This document shows, in pieces, positions 1-14,017 of a stretch of DNA of 64,000 nucleotides. Position numbers and translations under genes: made by a program. Position 1 is the stretch's first letter. Each line of letters starts with the position of its first letter. The stretch comes from Atopsyche davidsoni (taxonomy: Eukaryota; Arthropoda; Insecta; Trichoptera; Hydrobiosidae): the NCBI GenBank assembly GCA_022113835.1, contig JAILWY010000021.1, positions 9,238,001 to 9,302,000 of the forward strand, in the 5' to 3' direction. The notes beneath the pieces were generated by a model. That model made no database searches, was not told the DNA's origin, and worked only from the letters and a program-made list of their open reading frames with translations.

Positions 1-3000
1 CGAATGTTTATTTTATTTTACGTATGGGAAGTAAAAGTATTGTTTACAAATAGCAACCGATTCTACCGATAACCTTCAAACCGCCCTTTGTCCAGGGATT
101 AGTACTGTGGCTTACCGATGGGGTGCCTTTGTGAGCGTTCCCAATTTTCTGAAGTTATGAATTGTCTCCAGTTTGGGAAAGAAAATCCGTTCTCTTTGAT
201 CTCTCTGTACACAAAAAGTAAAGTTTGGAGACTCCGATCGCTTCGAACCTCGCGGTTTATTGTTTTTAATATAAATATTGTGAAATGGAAATGTTTTTGT
301 AGGCTATTCGCGGTTATGCAATCACAGTACAAGATTAATATAACTCTTGAAAAATATAAACGCACTAAAGAAAATAATCAGGCTGTTAAAATACTCGACA
401 ATCGTAATGTTATCAAAATGAATTTATTATGTTTTAGAAGCTACTTGCTGCTGTTGTGTGCGCTGGATGCCTTTATGTTAAATAGCTTCCATTAATTACA
501 CACCAACGTTTGATTTATGCCCTACTTTTTAACGGCTGCGAGAAAGGACGGTCTACCCACACCCAGGGGTGGATAAACATCGCTCCGTAGTGCATCCGTC
601 CCCTGCTTCTTTGACTCCGGTAGAGCGCGTCTCGGTCACAGCTATGCACTTCTTTAAAATGCATTTGCATACGCAGAATCGTGGATGACACGACACGAAC
701 GCTCAGTGCGAATCCTCGGAGAACGAGCCCGTACTTTAGAGATTCCGATTGTTCGTGAGCGCGCACTGGAACCGGAAAGCTGCCACTGCCGTCGAATGAG
801 AAACGACTTATGATATTAATGGACATTCGTTTTGTTGTGCTATCGTTGCCCTCGCAGACCGGCCTATTTCAAAGTCTGCAATAATATCTGGTATGCTGAT
901 TAACTCAGCACGATAGATAACAAAAAAAACTTGGATTACCATATGCGATCGGCGGAGCATAGCAATATCACCGCATCTCCATATCTGTACGGCATTTCAC
1001 CGAGATCCCCGTGAACTTCTGGGAGCGTCCCACGCGCGGCGGCGCCCGCGCCTTGGCAGTCACTGCCGCGGAGTGTATTAGCATTTGATATTAACAAATT
1101 AATAGAGGCCGCTCATGAATAATAGATGCAGGCTCTGGAAGCGGTTTGCACAATACAACCCGGCGCGTACTGCCGGACACCCCGCGAGTAATTTATGGCC
1201 CGGCACGCCGCGGGGCGCGAGAAATGACTGACTCCGCGTCGAAGCTTGCGATGGACTGCAGATCGTGAACCGTAGACGCCACCGAGGACCGCACCGCTGC
1301 TCAATGCGTGCAAGCAGAACCGAATGCCTGTATGTTGATATCAGTGGCGTGCGGTCCTCGATCCGTGCATGCAATGAAACACTACAAGTCCATAAATGCA
1401 TTTTGACAATTTTAAAAATGCACTATAATCTTTTTATCGTTTTTACTTTAAATACGTATAAACAACATGCGTCATTTATTGTATGTGTTTTGCATTCAGT
1501 CCACTTAACTGCATGCTCGATTAAAATTAATGTGGTGCTGGCCATAGTTGGCGTACATATTTGTTTGTTTATTAGCTGCATAAGCTTTTTACCCATACGC
1601 AAGCGATGCACACTGTATTCGGTGTATTTGAATAATTGAAATGTTTTGACAAAGGATAATTTCAGTAAATCGAGTAGTATTCTGATGTAGCGTTGAAGAG
1701 CGAGCGCTTTCCTCGGTGTTTGTGCGCAAGGCGGACACCGCCCCGCCCGCTCCAGCCGCCGGCCAGGGCCGCGCCCGCCGGGCTCTCGGGTCGTATTTTT
1801 GTTATAATAACATAAATAAGCGATTTATATTACATACGAATATTGCAGGACTAGTGTTATTTTTACACAGCTATTGTCAGATCAATTAATAAATAACAAT
1901 ATGAAAATATGAGTATAAAATGTTAGCCCAGTTAAATAATTTCAAGTGGTAGAAATATATGGATATATATATATAAAATTATAGTGGTAGGTATAAATTC
2001 TAGATCTGAAATATGTATTTTTCGTTCTATAAAAACTTAAGTTTAGTTCTTGAGCAAATCCCGTTCGCTTTTGAGCGTTCGCGCGTATTGTTGTCACAAG
2101 TACATGCTTTGATCCGGAGTCTTATTTGCTCTATTTCAATTGGCATTCCGTTCGCGCCGAGAGCGTCCGCGGGTGGGGGGAGGGGGAGGGGAGTGGGGGG
2201 GGGGGGAGTAGAAACAATAAATCCGGCGCACACTCGCGGAGCCAGTCACAAAACCGACCGGGGTGGATAAAATGCCGCGGCGCCATTAATCTCGCGGATC
2301 GAGACGGAGTATCCGCTCACTTGCAGCTAAAGGTCCATTCGTTTCCGTGTAATTTAGTCGTCGCTCCGTGTTCCAACAACGCTCCGACTTGGGTTACGTT
2401 AACCTCCGGTAATGTTTACAAACAGCCTCGCTTGCTTGCAGTAAAGGCAAACTGAAGGGGTTCAAACCGAAAGTTGACCTTGAGGCTTCGACTCTTCGTG
2501 ACTCGTCTGCGTTGTCTGAGCAGGCGCTCAACATATTGGATTTCTCAATTACTGATTCCGTCATCCAACTGATTAGAAATGCTGCGTTCTTTCTTAAAAT
2601 TTTTGACGTTTCTTGACAAATGATGCCATCTCAGGGACAGGTACCGACACTGAAACGCGACCAAGGAATGCAGCATTTATAGTAACGGTCACCTTAACCT
2701 ACGAACACATACTTATGAAGTTTTTGGAAGCGGGGAATTGCCCTAATCAGTAATTTTTTGCTTTTAGTAAAACTCATTAATTACGATGAAAAATTTAATT
2801 CAGATATATCAATTGCGTTGTTGTGGTCTAGCTTCGATAACTAATGAAGTTCGAATCCGAGTGCAAGTATCGAAGTACTTCGATTTAAAAAAATAAAAGA
2901 TTTTCAGTGACTTTCCCTATGTAAAAAAGCAAATGCTGGATACACAACAAGTCAGACGTTACCAAGCCACGGGTTCATCTTCCGGTTCACGGGTTTTGCT

Positions 3001-3595
3001 ATCTATGAATCTTACCGTCCAGACAGATCTCAGTGAAGTATGCTTTTACAACGTCATATTCTTGTCATAGTCAGCTTTTCTATGGATTACTAGGACATCA
3101 TTAAACCATACTTTGCTTTCTTGGCTATTCTTGAAGGTTCTAGAAATAAAAAATGTTATTCTATGTTGTTACAAGTTCATTAGTCGCTTTTCTAGGACCA
3201 AGCTATACTAGACGTACCAGCCTAAAATGGAGGCTGAGTTAGTACTCGATGAAAATATCGATTTGTTGTTTGCGAGCCCACTCGTTGATGCGATTTTATT
3301 TACCGACGTGTCTGGTGTCTGGTCTGGCGCGTTTTGGTCTCAGTCATGTCACTCGCGGCGCCGGTCGCGTGTTCTGCAACGCGTTTATGTAAGAGCGGCT
3401 AGCGGAGGAGTCGGCCCCGCGCCACCTCGTTAATTTGGAAAGTAAATGGGAAGAGAACTGCACCGTCATTACCTGTCCGCTGCGGCTTCACGCGTACGGA
3501 AACCCGCGACCGCAGCGCTTCAACGCTGTAATTACAAAGAAAAGTTTATCTTTAATGTTTTGGATGTATGATTTATAGTGTATTTTTATTTTCAG
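1..3595. other. Sequence upstream of the first visible MBD5-like exon
   Basis: I see no supportable gene here. The stretch alternates AT-rich DNA with GC- and CpG-richer blocks near 540-800, 1020-1260, 1690-1790 and 2150-2400, as might occur around an alternative promoter or first exon, but no TATA box, start codon or splice pair decides this. Open frames at 118-495 and 3227-3433 show no domain and no matching splice sites. The exon at 3596 opens with two bases that complete a split codon, so at least one coding exon must lie upstream, here or before the window. Confidence 0.5.
2171..2206 (+). other. G-rich tract with quadruplex potential
   Basis: Thirty-six bases consist almost only of G, in runs of 3, 6, 5, 4 and 12 separated by single T or A or by short spacers. 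Four or more runs of at least three G on one strand meet the usual G-quadruplex rule. It lies in a CpG-richer block about 1.4 kb before the first visible MBD5-like exon. A promoter or intron role is possible but not shown. Confidence 0.6.
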
Positions 3596-6500
3596 TTGTT
3601 GCGGACACGCCTGCTTCCAACAAGAGAAAGCGGAAAGGCAATCCCTTCTCGGGAGTGTCGGTCTCCCAGCTTTTGGCCCAGCGCGAGTCCATGCAACATC
3701 TCCAACAGCATCTCCAGCAGCAAGCCTTGCAGCAGCAGCAGCAACAGCACCACCAACAGCAGCATCAGCAGCATCAGCAGCAGCAGCAGCAGCAGGGGCA
3801 GCTATCTCATCATCAGCTACAGCAACTGCTGAATCAAGATCAGCAAAGACAGCTACAACATCAACAGCAAAGCTTGAAAGAAAGGGTAATGATTTTAATT
3901 TTAGTAATGAAAACATCTTGTAAATATTAAAATTACAAGTAGTTTTAACCGAAGCAACAATCTATTTTAGGTGTGGATGAACTCTAATCCGAACATCGGC
4001 CTTCCTCATCCGAACCAGTCGGGGTCGTCTATCATCTCTCAAGGAAGGTTCAATTTTCCGGGGGGGAGTATCTTGTCGCCCGAAAGCTTGTCGCTGACTT
4101 CGCAACATCAGGGGGGCGCCGCGTGCCAGGGGCCGCAGCAAATCGTCAAGGTAGACGGTTCCGGTCAGGCTGTGGATATGCCCGCGCAGGGAAGAAACTT
4201 CATGAGCGCCCAGGTCCTCACCATCAACGGGAGCTCCGTGGTCAATCGACCCAACGCGATGCCCGATCCCCAGCAGAGGCTGATGAGGTCACCGGTACTC
4301 GTCAACTCTCCGCAAGTCAGCTCTGCGGGACCTGGCCCTTTCAGTCAGTGCAATTCCGGCAACGGTAGTCAGTTTACAGCCTTGAATCACGTCATCGGTC
4401 CCAATGGGCAAATAATTGGCATCCAAGCTTCGGGGATTCCTCGGAGTCAAAGTATGGGGAATATTTCAGCAAACGAGGAGAAGGGATCAACTGGTATAAG
4501 TAAGACATGCGGTGATTTAAAATCTGAGGCATCGGATAAAAATTGTGATAATAGCTCTTTAAGTGTCAATGAAACTTCCAAAAATCCTAATCCCATGCAG
4601 AATATGCAAATACTCCCCAACGGGATGATCATTCCTACTTCTCAATCGTCTAATCCCAACAACCAGCTGCAGTTCAACTCGCCCAACTTCAGTGTAGTCA
4701 ACAATGGCAACATGCAGCAACTGACTCCTGAGGTTATCCAGAGAATAAACAAGCAGCAGCAGATATTCATTCAACAAAACCAGAAGCAGATGGAATTGGC
4801 CATGAAGGGGATCAAGAATCACTTTTTGCCCGGAAATCCTCAACAAGTCATCAACTCCAGAAATGCATTCGGTGAAATCAGTCAGTGCAATCAGACATCC
4901 CCTCAAGGACAGTTGATTGTTTCTGGTAATACCGTGATGATGACTAAGCAACAGAGAATGCCCCCGTGGCAGATGAACAGGATGAACAAGCAAGCTAATC
5001 AAAATTTACAGGTGATAGCGCAAAAGCCAGATTGTCGTGAAAACCAAATGGAATCTATCGAAATAAATTCTCAGAATATGCAATTTCAAGGTATACCGAA
5101 TGCAGAAAACTTGGGTGTGAACTTGCAAATAGTCACCGGACAGAATGTTAACGGTCAGAATATCTACTCGAGAGTACCCCCTCTGCATCATCATACGCCC
5201 CAGCAGGTTTGGCCTGAAGAAGTACAAAGAAAGAAATCAAAGACTAGTAAATCTGTGAAGAAAATGAGACCGTGCAATACGATGGAGAACCCAAGACTTA
5301 ATGGAATGTCGGGAATGCCGGATCAAAATTCTATACCCAACTCTGATACCAGAAGCGCTCTCGATTACAGACCGAATTTCATACACAATAGCAATTATCC
5401 AAATATGATGGCCTCAAGTCCTTCTTTTATGGAGGACCCTAGTGGGTACTTGGCCCAGCAGACTGCCCTCTTAAATAGCACTATTTCCAGACAGGTCGGG
5501 TCCAACATCGTCACTACACAAGGCCCAGGTCAGAACAGTACAAAGGTAAACAATAACCATTACATGGAATGTAGAGGGGATAATGTTCTGGGCATTAGTA
5601 ATAATAAACAATATTGTTCGCCTGACGGGAGCACTGGTAAATTGGAGATGGCAAACAAGAAAAATGATAGCTGTTCGTTTAGTAACTTACCAACCCAGAG
5701 TAACATTCCTGACAGCAGCTTCAACAGTGATAAATCAGGAGACATGGGCCAGCAGCAGGTGCATTCCCACTGCCAAGGCTGCATTGCAGAAATGAACGAG
5801 TCAAACAATGAAATGGTGCTTAGAAATATCAATCCGGAAGAATGCGATCAAAGATTTCAGAATGTCAATTTTCAGACAAAAATGCAAAATTACTTGCAAA
5901 ATATATCTTCATTGAAATCGGAAACGGCATCCCAGCCCGGTACGCCGAGTCCCAATCAATGTTCAGATGAGAGTCCAGTGACTTCTTCAACTATCGCTGA
6001 AAAATCTGGAAGCAGAATAAACAATATGACTTGTTCTGATTCGAGAGGTCCAATACAAGGAGGGATTATCAGCACCAGTAACGGATCTCCCTTGGAAGCA
6101 TTCAGCTTGCCGGAACTCTCACCAACACCCTCTAATAGTTCGCGTAATACGGATACTCCTCAAAGCAAAAACAGCGGGAGCATTCACATATCATCCAGTT
6201 GTCCATTTACTATACCCAGTCCTGCGTATTCCAATCAGGGTTCATCCAGAGAAAGTATCAATAGTAATCCTGCAACACCATCACCCGGAAACAATAACCA
6301 AATCCCCTATAGCTCTCCAGGACCAACGGGAAATGTTAACTCTAATCAATTGATTATTACTACAACTCAAAATGAATCTTTTCCTGCTAGAAATAACTGT
6401 CTAAGTGACTCATCCTTCAGCACAACCGGAGAACAATTTACTATTATTGAGTCTGGAAATAATAGACGCCCAGCGCATAATGCGAACAGTATGTCTGGCT

Positions 6501-9500
6501 ATTACTTGCCACCTCAAGGAGGCAGTTCTCCTGGTGTCAATTCAACCGGTCAGCATATGTTCATTCCCAACGGATTAGTCACAACCATGGCCAGTGGACA
6601 TACTCTTAGTAGAAATACAATCACATCAGTATTGGCTGGCAAAGCTCAGACTGCTACTACATCTATAAATGCTTCATCATCATTACCGTTCAACTATTCT
6701 TCTCCTAATTCAGCCGCTACAACAAATTCTTTCTCAAATTCAACCCAAAACCTTCAGTTTACACACATCAATGCTCCACCAAGCTATCCGGTGCACATTG
6801 CAGGAACTATTGCTCAAACGCTAGTTTCCAAGTCTCCTTTGGAAATGGTTCAGAGTGTCGTGAGTAGCATTCAAGTGTCTCAACCCAACAACTGTGGTAC
6901 TATGCATTTGGGTTCTCAAAATTCAAATGTTTTTCACAGTAAGAATTTAGAAAATAATGGAATACAGCAGGGACATCTACTTATGTCTCCCAATGGCCAA
7001 TATGTGCTCAGTAATAGCGGTCAGGATCCACTGATGGCGCCCCCCCCTCCCAAGGGACAGTCCATGCCTCCTCTGTCTGCTTCAGTAACGTCGGTCTCTG
7101 TGTCAGCAACTCAGGCCATTCCCTCAGTAGCGGGGATCCAGCAAGTTCTCAATCAACCTACTGTCTTGGTTAACACCTTGCCAGCTCCGTTCATGCTGCA
7201 ACCTCAAATGATGACTGTTGATGGTCAAGTCGTAAACCAGAATGTTCAAATGCCTCAACTTATGACTGGAAATCTCATCTCTCAAGGCCATATCGTGGAT
7301 GGTAATGGTGGTCAAGATGGTTCCAGGGGGACGGGAATCGTCCCGAGGCCTGCGTTACTGTCTCCAGATTCTGGGAAGAAAAAAGGCAAAAAACGAAAAG
7401 CTCAAGGACAGACGGTTGCTTCGATGTTGCATATTGCTGCCCAGCATAATCCTGGGAATGTCTTAGTTCAACACAATACTCAGCAAGCACCTCAACAATT
7501 TTCATCCCAAGGATTTCAAGTTTCATCTAATCCGAGTTTGACAGGAGCTCCCATGTTGCAGGCGTTGACTATCATGCCAGGTAAAGCTGGAGCTCCAGCA
7601 CATATCGTTATGAATGGTCAAGCCACTGCAGGAAACTTTGGCTCCCAGCAAATCATAACAAACTCGCAAGGTCCTCAACATATTAATCTTCTACAACCTG
7701 TCAACTTACTCAACGGCACTACGGGTGTCGTCCAGAACTTCCCAACTTTCCAGCAGTTCATCGTTCCTGGCCTTGGTGGCATGGTGATGACTGCTGATGG
7801 CACTGCCATCCTTCAAGATACTTCCAATATGCCCATGCAGCTTCAAATTCAAAATGTCAATGGGCAAAATGTTCTGACACCTATTCAGAATCAAGGAATT
7901 CTAACAACAGGAACCACCGGAATGGTCATCAGGGCGCAGAATCCTAACAACAAAATGATTCCATCTCAGCATAGTCCAGGGGCCCAGTTTCTGTCTCCGA
8001 CCGGCGGTCAAATAGTCATGGGAGGTTCTCCCTTCAATGGTCAACTGAGTCCTCTAGTAGCCAATGTGAGTCCGAACCATTCTGTCACGTTCAGCACTAG
8101 TCCTCAGCAAGTGAGACCCAACATTCAGCAAGAATTTATACAGTGCAATCAAATGGGACAGACACTCATGGTGCCGTTGTCTCCATCTCAAATTGCAGTG
8201 TCTTCATCTCAGAACCAACAGAATACTACGTTTGTCCAGCAAAATACAACAATCGTTCAACAGCAAACCACCATGGTCTCTAATAATCATAATAATCAAT
8301 TTCACAACACCAACGTCGGCAATAACAATACCCCCATTGCTCCGTCTCTCAATGTCGATCAGAACATCATCCTCAATCAGGGTGGGAAGCAGAATAATAT
8401 CATGAGGGGACGCAATCACAATATTTTGCAACTTCAAGGCCATCCTGGACAGCTGCAAGCACAGCATGTGACAATTCAGAATGCAAATGATAGTCAGGGA
8501 ATCAAAAGAATTGCTATGCACTATCCAATATCTAATCAAATACCTCAAGGGAACAACGGGACCAAAAATGACTCCCATCACCATCAGGTGCAGCAGATCT
8601 TGAATTCCATAAATCAAAATAATATTTTGAATCAGCAACATCAGCAGCTGCTTCATCCCAACGTCAGACATTCTGTGTCCACGCAGACTCTGGTCAACCA
8701 GCAGCAGAATGGTAATAAGTCTCCAGCAGGCGCTTACACCCAGGCAGGCTGCAGTCCTCCAGACACTACCACGCACAGTCCCCCGGGGCCTCTGGGAGCT
8801 CCTGAGTCTTCCGCTAGCCCCGCTCGAAGTTCCTCCCAGGGCCACGTGGACACCACCACACGCACTCCAGAGCCCACGGACCTCGGATCTCTGGTAAGGA
8901 CCATGCCCAATCAATTACATATAATATTGTGATATTTTCTTTAGTATTATTATATTCCTAAAATCTATACTGCATTGGTTTATTTATTGAAATAAAATGT
9001 ACTACACAATAAAAACTAATGTTAGGTCATGTTGTAATATTGTTGTGTTGATTATTTCAGGCGATGGTGCACTGCGTGTCCAGTAGTGAGCCGGACTCCT
9101 TGGACATTCGGGATAACAACTGGGGAAGGAACCAAAATGATCATTTACAAGGTACTTTATCATTTATCAGGTATTTGCTTACAATTGGTTATTTTTATTT
9201 ATGCTGACAAAATTATTTGATATTTCATAATTTTACCTTAATCAGTGGTAAAATACCCAAAAAATTGGAAATAAATATATTTGTAAATTTGCATCACTTT
9301 AAAGTGAGAGAAATAATGTTATGTGTTTAAAAACAGATAATTTATTTAATTCTGTGTTTTTCAGTGAACCCCGCTCTACACCAGCATATGTCGAATCCAT
9401 CAAATCAAAATACATATTACACCGTCGATTCATCTGGCGTCCACTTCAACAATCAAACCATTACAGTCAGCTCAGTCAACAATCAGCAGAACTTGACTAT

Positions 9501-12500
9501 CACCCCCGCCAACTATTATCAGAAGATTAACTCCAACAAGTACAACAATCAGAATTCCATCACGCTAATTGGAACAGGCAATCAAGCAACTCAGGAGAAA
9601 ATCATCTCCAACAAAAATATATCTATTATGGGGAATACAATAAGCATTGAACCTCAAAATTGCGGTGCTCCGATGATGCGATGTCAGAATGATAAAAACC
9701 AGCACAATGGGGGGAAACTTGTCAACAGCGGAGAAATACAAAGAGGATGCAACAATATGGATGGCATCGTTTCAGGGAATGGAATCACAAGAATATCTGT
9801 GTCCAGTGCAAATGGTATGTAAATAAATTGCATATTTATAAAATTATTTATTTACTATATCATACTGACGACCATACATTGACATCACATATGATAGTAA
9901 AGAGAGCTATTTTAATATCTAATATTTGTGAAAACAGCTAAAAAAATTAAAACGAGTCATTGTTTATATTATAATTGATTGCCTATATTTGCTAGAGAGA
10001 ATTTTCTTCTGCGATCTACAGCTTTTCTTTCTTTGATGTTGTATAGCAAATAATACTGATATTTGAAATAATTTCCCTTATCGTGTATATTTTAGATTAA
10101 CTGTGATAAAAAAAATAAAAAAAAATGAAAAAAATAATAAATGTTGTCAACTTGTGGTCGTCTATATTGTTATGTGGTAGTCATCTATAGTTTAAAGATT
10201 CTCTTACTTTAAAAATCAAACTGATTTGTTTGCTTTGAAAATATTTATCTATTTAATTTTTTTGATGGTTCACCAAGTGAACAATTTTTCTGGGTAATTT
10301 AACAAGTTGTATTTTTAAGTAATTAATCTTTAATTTATAACACATATTGAATACTGACTGCTACTCGGGTGATACAAATTACACGTCAGTGGATTTGAAT
10401 TTGGTTTTGCTTTTGTTCACATTATCATTTTACGCTTTTTCATTGCAACAATACTATCTGCCATCATTTTATACTATTGCATCTCACAATTGCTTTTTCA
10501 TTTTATATCATTTCTTACATCTCATTCAATGCAGGGTTTCTCAAATAGGGCTTTCTTCACCTGTCAACAACTTTAGGGACTGCTTTTTAAGGTGCTAAGG
10601 AAACTAACAATGTATCACTCGCAACAGCTGCACAATTTGCAAATCAATTTGATTTCATAAGCCACAGCACGAGTAGAGCAGAGCGTGGAGCACTCGGGTC
10701 CCACATTTAAACTATCGCATCATCCCTGGGTTTTCTGGATTATTTATTTTTTGTAGGCAGCGATAGTTGCACCATTCATACCAATTTTGATTGTTAGTCA
10801 GATCATTAAAGCTGGCTGCAATAAAAGACGTCGAGTGTATATACACGCCCCGCTTCACTCAGTGCAGAACCTTACTAGTGCAGAACCTAAAAATATCATT
10901 AATGTACTTTGGGTTGTATTTTTATCGTAAATTGTCTGACATGGGCCCAGATAAGTTTGAGAAACGCTTATTTGACTTTTATATTTAATCAGTCACAAGT
11001 AAAGTTGTGTCTTGTATCGGTTATGGTCTATAATTAGAATATCTGCAGATAATCTGGCTAGACTCACGTGAAATATCTTTTTTTATTTTGATGCGACATG
11101 CAGTTCTCGGTTATCCACAGTATTGAACTGTAGGTGTGGCATCTATCACTGAATTTATTATATATTATATTACTCGTTATGCTAGGGCAACTGTACGCTA
11201 ATTTTTATTTCAGTTATTAATATTTCAGCCTATTGTACATAAATATATTTTACATGGTGATCTGTGTGGTTTTGTCTGTCAACTAAAAAAAAAAAACAAA
11301 CTAAAGGGATAACAACTACTGTTAATACAAGATGCAGCCTTGCCAGAAATAACAAATCTTACACAAATAGAGAATGAATCGTAAGTCGTTATTTGATATG
11401 ATTGTAAAAATATTAGCCTTTTGCGATATCAGAATAACTTGCAATAGTAAATTCAGTCAATTGAAACTCACTTGTTCTGTGATTTTGGTATGTCAAATAT
11501 TGAATTTTGTTGACATGTCCATTGCGAGATGAACTCATTCTGAACACAAAAGGCTATACTTGCAAATAACCAGTTTGATTCATACTCTATTTTCAAAACA
11601 ATTATTCTGTCGACTTGGATTGAGGACAATATGTTTCAGTGCATTTATTTGCCTCAGTATCCTACATGTCTCGTGCTCAAACTATTTGGTATTTCTGGAT
11701 ATTTCATAAGTACTAATAAAATTGGTTGCAATAACCAAAACTTCCTTGAGAAATCCATTACAAAGTATCTAAAATTATATCATGTCATCTCATATTTCAT
11801 TTTGTTATGTTCATTTGTGTTTTTCGGCATTTCATCAATTGGGATATACAGTTTTTATTGTCAAATTGTAAATAATTTATGTTACTGACCTTGCTTATCT
11901 ACACGGGAATGTGGTGTTTAAAAATGCTTACAGAGTATGGACACACTGCATGCCCCATGTCTCATCACCTGTATCACGCAAACTTGCTTTGTCTATTCCA
12001 TTTGAGGTGATCGGTACATCTTGAGTCTATCGATTATCATCCACTTCACATCCAACTTTGCATGTCTAAGGACAATAATTGATCTGCAAAATTACAAAAT
12101 GCTTCATTGAAATTTAAATGAGTATGCTACTCAACATTCCCAAGAGGTGAATTATCGTCCTTCACATACAGGGTATGCATTCATTTACACGTTGTCATTT
12201 GAAGCCAATATGGGGGTCACTTGGCGTACTTATATCACTTCCATTGAGAGTTGTAAAGTGAGAGTAAGCGTGCTAAGTGTGTACATGCAATGTAGAAGGT
12301 CCCGACTGCGAGGAAGAGGCGCCAGTGCGGCAGTTCGGAGCGGGAGAGCTGGTGTGGGGGCCGGCGCGCGGCTTCCCGGCGTGGCCCGGCCAGCTGCTGG
12401 GAGCAGCACCGGGCCGAGGCCGCGTGCTGGTGCGCTGGTTTGGCGGCGACAAGTGCCCCACAGCCGTGAATGCCCGCTGTCTGCAGAGCCTCTCCGAGGG

Positions 12501-14017
12501 CCTCGAGGCGCACCACGCCGCTCGCACCAAGTGTCGAAAGTGAGTCAGGATCGGGAGAGCACAGCGCCGCAAACACTCGCTCGGTCCCGTCGCAGCCGTC
12601 CTCTTGGAGCCGATTGTTTGCGACCGTGTGCTCCCTCCCCGAGAAAACCGCCTCGCTGAGCAGTCTATCGGTGTTGCATTTAGTCAAATTTAACAATTTT
12701 ATTAGTGAACTTTCACAAATGCTCGACTTCCTTTTTGTGGAATAGGTTCTTTATGCTTTTGCATGTTCGAGTGGAAAAACATTGATGAAATTGTTATTTG
12801 AAAACCTGCATTTGTAGCACTTCGCGCAGACTGGCACATCCAAACTGTTAAAAATAATAATGTGATAAAGATATTTATCAAACGAAAATTGTTTGTGTTG
12901 TTACAAATGTTCGGGTTATAACTTCATAGAGCTGGTCAATCTGCAGCAGATTCGACTCCTTTCTATTTGATTTTTCATGATAGTAATGAATTCGTAAAAA
13001 AAGCAAATTGGGTCTTATAAATATATGTTATAGTATGTGATTATGGTATATATGAAAAAGAAAGTAAACATTATTCAATATACTACCTACGTACGATAAC
13101 TGTCCTAAGATATTATTTGTATTAGAAAAACTCCCTGTTCTATATTTTATATAGGTGCTATTTATAAAATATTTAGATTATCTATGGATTATTTTTGTTA
13201 TTATCGAATTGTTATCCCTTTCCATTTGTTTTGATTTTAAATGGCTGAAATATTGTTGATCTTCATGACTTAGGCTGTGTTGACTGTTTTAGATGTTGAA
13301 ATTATATTTTAACTGTTCATTTATATAAATAATTGCTTCGTGTTTATTTTGAAATATGAATATTGTTGTAAGTTATTAAGCTATGCTAAATGCTAAAAGC
13401 AAATTCAATGGATGAGAACAGCTTTTGTGCACAGGAACGCCTGAGCAGTCGTCGGTTGTGAATGCCAGTTATTAAGTCCCCTAGGAACTTGTAGAAGTGT
13501 ACCGTTGCAAGTAGACTTTATTTATCTTATATACTTATTATTCGGTAGTGATTACTAAGATTTCTATTAGATTTTGTTTTCATTATAGTTATGAAAAATA
13601 ATATTGATGAATTTTTAACTTTTTTTTCTGTTTAGAAGTCGCAAATTAAACGGCCAACTGGAGAAAGCGATCCAAGAAGCTATGGCAGAGTTGGACCGTA
13701 TCACCGAAGGAAATCAGGCAAACAATGCTGATGCAACATCCAAGGAAGTACTTCCGGATAGTGTAGGGGCGCAGCTCACTGACATCTCCACACCAGATAT
13801 CAACGGAAACTCCAGCAAGCACGCCAACAAGGGAGCCGTACTCAACAAGATCCCGAACAAGAATATGTCAGTATTATCTAATGTCATGCAGAAAACTAAG
13901 GGGCTGAACGGAAAGCAGGCCCTGAAGAGCAGTCGGGGTGCAGCAGTAGTGAAAATCGCTCCCCATCCTCCCGCGCCTGCACAGCTGGCCGGCCGACTGC
14001 GAAGCAGTCAGCGGTGA
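3596..14017 (+). CDS. sba: MBD5-like protein (six-banded homologue), 3' portion, PWWP domain
   Basis: Chromatin protein of the MBD5/MBD6 group; in flies and mammals these associate with the PR-DUB histone H2A deubiquitinase. Exons: 3596-3885, 3971-8893, 9061-9151, 9365-9814, 12296-12539, 13636-14017. All junctions are GT-AG and the split codons agree across every junction. They give 2126 residues plus stop, with the 5' end outside the window. The body is rich in Q, N, S and P: a polyQ/H run follows a basic NKRKRKG motif, and a second basic cluster (GKKKGKKRKAQ) is coded near 7370-7405; both may be nuclear localisation signals. The PWWP exon reads FGAGELVWGPARGFPAWPG. The motif LSEGLEA and the tail LEKAIQEAMAELD match the C-terminus of vertebrate MBD5, which fixes the identity. 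No MBD is visible, so it should lie in upstream exons. The symbol is by homology. Confidence 0.93.
3729..3797 (+). repeat. CAG/CAA trinucleotide run coding for polyQ/His
   Basis: About 23 codons of CAG, CAA, CAC and CAT lie within the first visible MBD5-like exon. They translate to a Gln tract interrupted by His. Interrupted codon usage limits slippage, but length variation between individuals is likely. Such tracts are common in insect transcription and chromatin proteins. Confidence 0.85.
9815..12295 (+). other. Long intron before the PWWP exon
   Basis: This 2.5-kb AT-rich intron separates the Gln/Asn-rich part from the PWWP exon. The donor is GTATGT; the acceptor is a weak-looking TGTAG next to a GC-rich exon. 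It contains a candidate hAT-like MITE at 10532-10968. I see no other coding sequence in it. Confidence 0.7.
10532..10968. mobile_element. Candidate hAT-like MITE in the intron
   Basis: The left edge starts CAGGGTTTCTCAAA and the right edge ends TTTGAGAAACGCT, giving imperfect terminal inverted repeats of about 13 bases. CAGGGTTTCTCAAA-type ends are typical of non-autonomous hAT elements. The interior is about 0.4 kb and has no transposase. I could not find a convincing 8-bp target duplication, so this is an old or misjudged copy. Confidence 0.4.
12296..12539 (+). other. PWWP-domain exon of the MBD5-like gene
   Basis: The exon codes for an acidic lead-in, then the PWWP core with the signature aromatic-Pro segment (GFPAWPG), the second beta segment VLVRWFGGD, and the helix LQSLSEGLEA. 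PWWP domains bind methylated histone tails and DNA. The exon is strongly GC-rich against AT-rich introns. It is entered after one codon base and left after two, and both phases match the neighbouring exons. Confidence 0.93.

Noticed and set aside
118..495. 125-residue + strand open frame
   Set aside because: No domain, no codon bias, no splice sites; length is within chance for this region.
3227..3433. Possible upstream exon of the MBD5-like gene
   Set aside because: No MBD similarity, and no donor leaving one codon base as required by the exon at 3596.
12147..12659. 170-residue + strand frame and 153-residue minus frame over the PWWP exon
   Set aside because: Out-of-frame shadows of a GC-rich exon. 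The true frame is fixed by the PWWP motif and by phase with both neighbouring exons.
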